From Actinomycetota bacterium (GTDB taxonomy: Bacteria; Actinomycetota; Actinomycetes; S36-B12; UBA5976), in NCBI GenBank assembly GCA_009704345.1, contig WLEH01000073.1, forward strand, positions 1 through 6,056: a stretch of DNA of 6,056 nucleotides. The letters run 5' to 3'. A program made the position numbers and the translations under genes. Positions 4,130 through 6,056 of this stretch are shown piece by piece. The notes below the pieces were generated by a model. The model saw only the letters and a program-made list of their open reading frames with translations, had not been told where the DNA came from and did not search any database. Each line of letters begins with the position of its first letter. The first letter of the stretch is position 1.

Positions 4130-4488
4130 GTATCGTACAGTTACAACCCCACGAGTTCCCGCTAATGCTTGCGGGAAACCCAGTTCATCCCTCGTATGAG
4201 GTAGAACCGAGAACGGAAGAAAAGAAGCGCAGATTCTCAGCTAACCGCGATGCGGTGGCCAAGGAACTTGATACCGTACTTACGTTAATATTCCAATTTG
4301 AACACCGCTTCTACGAAGCCTTGTGTCTTGGGAACGATTCGTATGAGGCTTGCTACAAACTGTTTTTAGCAGAGTGGAACGGGAACTTCAATCAAAAGCT
4401 AACGTCCTTGAGGCTGAAGTTTTGGAAGGTCAACCCGAAGTACTTTGCGGAAACCTACAAACCGATTGAAAACGTAAACAACAAATAA
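4126..4488 (+). CDS. Helical, aromatic-rich hypothetical protein (120 aa)
   Basis: I do not recognise the family. Residues 1-25 are extended and Pro-rich (QPHEFPLMLAGNPVHP). A charged linker follows (EVEPRTEEKKRRF), then a helical body with many aromatics: about 38-72 (AVAKELDTVLTLIFQFEHRFYEAL in pieces), 75-88 (YEACYKLFLAEW) and 90-105 (NQKLTSLRLKFWKV). It has no signal peptide or membrane segment. The start is supported by a perfect promoter box 24 bases upstream and the leader AAGAACAAA. The next gene begins nine bases after the stop. It is probably the first gene of the unit ending in the secreted propeller protein, but its own role is unknown. Confidence 0.75.
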   Translation: MSIVQLQPHEFPLMLAGNPVHPSYEVEPRTEEKKRRFSANRDAVAKELDTVLTLIFQFEHRFYEALCLGNDSYEACYKLFLAEWNGNFNQKLTSLRLKFWKVNPKYFAETYKPIENVNNK

Positions 4489-4497
4489 CCCGCACCC

Positions 4498-4830
4498 ATG
4501 AACACACTTGGATTCATAATTCTAACAACCGCACTTAGCTTTGCGGTAATCTTTATCTCATTCTACGCTTCGCACGTAAACAGGCAATTGAAGCGCCTGA
4601 ATGGACACTTGTCTGCGTACAAGCAGAACTTGGAGAACCACCGAAGGGTTCACGCAATCTTGGCTTCCGAAAGGGATGCGAAAGAGAACCTTGCAACCGA
4701 ATTGCAAACGCGAAACGCTGAGTTGAAACAGGACATTTCACGCTTACAAGGAGAGATTGAAGCAGTGCATTTGATGTACAAGCCGAAGCGAGGAAAGGAT
4801 GGGAAGTTTGTAAAGAAGCAAGATAAATGA
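4498..4830 (+). CDS. N-terminally anchored coiled-coil membrane protein (110 aa)
   Basis: Residues 3-24 form one membrane span (TLGFIILTTALSFAVIFISFYA). Residues 28-93 are a long charged helix with heptad-like hydrophobics and no Pro or Gly breaks after about residue 37 (QLKRLNGHL, ERDAKENLATELQTRNAELKQDISRLQGEI). The end is a basic tail (KPKRGKDGKFVKKQDK) of a kind seen on many small phage proteins. The positive charges after the span, with none before it, predict the coiled coil inside the cell. This argues against an i-spanin, which has the same layout but the opposite topology. The leader is CCCGCACCC. Its stop overlaps the start of the secreted propeller gene as ATGA. Confidence 0.75.
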   Translation: MNTLGFIILTTALSFAVIFISFYASHVNRQLKRLNGHLSAYKQNLENHRRVHAILASERDAKENLATELQTRNAELKQDISRLQGEIEAVHLMYKPKRGKDGKFVKKQDK

Positions 4831-6056
4831 GAACGCTCGCGTTTATATTACTAACATTAACTAACTTATCCGCCCAAGAATCTACATGGTGGCACATTGG
4901 TTTGAATGTTCGGCTGAACACAACTTTTGACCCACCAGTAGCTTCTACGGGAGGATGCCTTTCAACAATTGAGGGAGTTGCTTCCGTAAGTAACTCAGCG
5001 GGGGCATTCCTGTTCGCCACCGATGGGGTAAATGTTTACGATAGAAACTGTAACCTAATGCCAAATGGAACGGGGCTTCTTGGCGGAACGTCCTCAACTC
5101 AGAGCGCAATCATTGTGCAGAATCCTGCCAACGCAAACATTTACTACATTTTCACGGTTGCTCAAGATGCAGGGGCGAATGGGGTAAGATACTCGGAAGT
5201 GAACATGGCTTTGAACGGGGGATTTGGAAACGTAACGACAAACAAAAATATACCCTTGACCCCGTTCCCAATGAGCGAGAAACTAACGAGCGTTAGGCAC
5301 TGCAATAATGTTGACGTTTGGGTGGTATCAAAGCGATGGAATGATAACGGTTTCAGAGCATGGCTTGTAAGCGCAACAGGAGTTGACCCCGTTCCAGTAA
5401 TATCCGCGGCTGGGTACGTTCCGTCAACGGTAGTACAAAGTTCTTTCGGGCAACTAAAAGCAAGTCCTGATGGAAGGAAGTTGGCGGCGGCATACTACGG
5501 TACACCCCCCAACACAGGCGGACACCGATTGGAAATACACGACTTTGATAACGCTACGGGGATTGTTTCGGGGGTAACGTCAGTTCCAATTAACCTTGCT
5601 TACGGCTGCGAATGGAGTCCGAACGGAGAACTTGTTTACGTAAGTACGAACAATGGCAACCTATTCCAACGTAACATTTGTACCAACGTTACCACTCAGA
5701 TTGCTTCCGTTGGGAGTTTCTTAGGCTCGCTTCAGCTAACCCAACAAGGCAGGATACTTGCTTCACGCGGAACGGCAGCGAAACTTGGGTGCATAACGCA
5801 ACCAAATAATTCAGGAATTGCTTGCGCGTATAATGATAATTACGTAGTATTGCCAAGTGCAGGAAGGATGGGTTTGCCCAACTTCGCTCCGTATTACTTT
5901 CGCCCACCAACACCAATGTTTACGGCAACACAGGTATCTTGCGGAACGTTTCAGTTCAACCCTCCGCCGCACCAAACAACCGTATGCAATCCTTTGCCTT
6001 CTCCAACTTACGAATGGGAGTATTTGAACACGATAAATGCATCCACAAATCCGATG
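4827..6056 (+). CDS. Secreted beta-propeller/PKD-type surface protein (partial, first 410 aa)
   Basis: The frame runs open from the ATG at 4827 to the right edge (410 codons). Residues 1-16 are a Sec signal peptide (RTLAFILLTLTNLSA, cleavage before Gln17). The mature start (WWHIGLNVRLN near 21-31) and the blocks LSTIEGVASVS (45-55), FATDGVNVYDRN (63-74), LMPNGTGLLG (77-86), TQSAIIVQNP (91-100) and IYYIFTV (105-111) match a Bacteroidota family of large extracellular proteins that normally begin W-Y-F-G. Propeller-like repeats follow at SPDGRKLA (213-220) and WSPNGELVYVS (263-273). GLPNFAPYYF (349-358) closes the propeller, and a PKD/Ig-like domain seems to begin at about 361. Relatives usually end in a type IX secretion sorting domain, which would lie outside the window. 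Nine Cys are present. It is translationally coupled (ATGA) to the membrane coiled-coil gene. Confidence 0.85.
   Translation, partial: MRTLAFILLTLTNLSAQESTWWHIGLNVRLNTTFDPPVASTGGCLSTIEGVASVSNSAGAFLFATDGVNVYDRNCNLMPNGTGLLGGTSSTQSAIIVQNPANANIYYIFTVAQDAGANGVRYSEVNMALNGGFGNVTTNKNIPLTPFPMSEKLTSVRHCNNVDVWVVSKRWNDNGFRAWLVSATGVDPVPVISAAGYVPSTVVQSSFGQLKASPDGRKLAAAYYGTPPNTGGHRLEIHDFDNATGIVSGVTSVPINLAYGCEWSPNGELVYVSTNNGNLFQRNICTNVTTQIASVGSFLGSLQLTQQGRILASRGTAAKLGCITQPNNSGIACAYNDNYVVLPSAGRMGLPNFAPYYFRPPTPMFTATQVSCGTFQFNPPPHQTTVCNPLPSPTYEWEYLNTINASTNPM

Noticed and set aside
4553..5020. Reverse-strand frame of 155 codons
   Set aside because: It lies opposite the coiled-coil protein and the signal peptide region of the propeller gene, whose motifs are convincing; its own translation has no recognisable domain.
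5689..5916. Reverse-strand frame of 75 codons
   Set aside because: It is antisense to the conserved end of the propeller domain and shows no protein-like features.
1..6056. CRISPR array, tRNA, rRNA or insertion sequence
   Set aside because: No regularly spaced repeats, no cloverleaf or rRNA-like segment, and no transposase frame or terminal inverted repeats were seen on either strand.

Overview
The window looks like Bacteroidota DNA. The last gene, which runs off the right edge, belongs to a secreted beta-propeller/PKD-type surface-protein family that I know only from that phylum. Start codons sit behind A/C-rich leaders without a clear Shine-Dalgarno sequence, and the best promoter-like sites match the Bacteroidota -7 box TAnnTTTG. 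All 22 coding calls are on the + strand. No hallmark gene (terminase, portal, capsid, integrase, relaxase, replication initiator) is visible. The packed run of tiny uncharacterised genes, including one phage-type hypothetical family (3521-3838), suggests the accessory region of a phage, prophage or plasmid, but this is inference.

Layout. 1-71 is the possible tail of an upstream gene, followed by a two-tier hairpin (77-122). 151-1309 holds five small genes, among them a helix-turn-helix protein (390-776). 1310-1709 is a low-GC single-gene island (1381-1620, about 30% GC against about 45% next door) with a hairpin on each side. 1710-2295 is a three-gene chain coupled by ATGA overlaps. 2296-2349 carries a hairpin over a stop codon and a candidate promoter. 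2350-3890 holds a lipoprotein, several unknown soluble proteins, the phage-type protein and two tiny membrane peptides. 3903-4129 holds two more micro-genes and a strong promoter-like site. 4126-6056 is a set of an unknown helical protein, a membrane-anchored coiled-coil protein and the secreted propeller protein.

How the genes may work together. Most junctions overlap or are under 20 bases apart, and seven are exact ATGA stop/start overlaps. The array is therefore probably read as a few polycistronic units with coupled translation. Boundaries between units fall where gaps open (72-150, 1310-1380, 1621-1709, 2296-2349), and each of these holds an inverted repeat. Except for the propeller, the lipoprotein, the HTH protein and the phage-type family member, I recognise no family, and functions are left open. 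No stretch longer than 300 bases lacks a gene.
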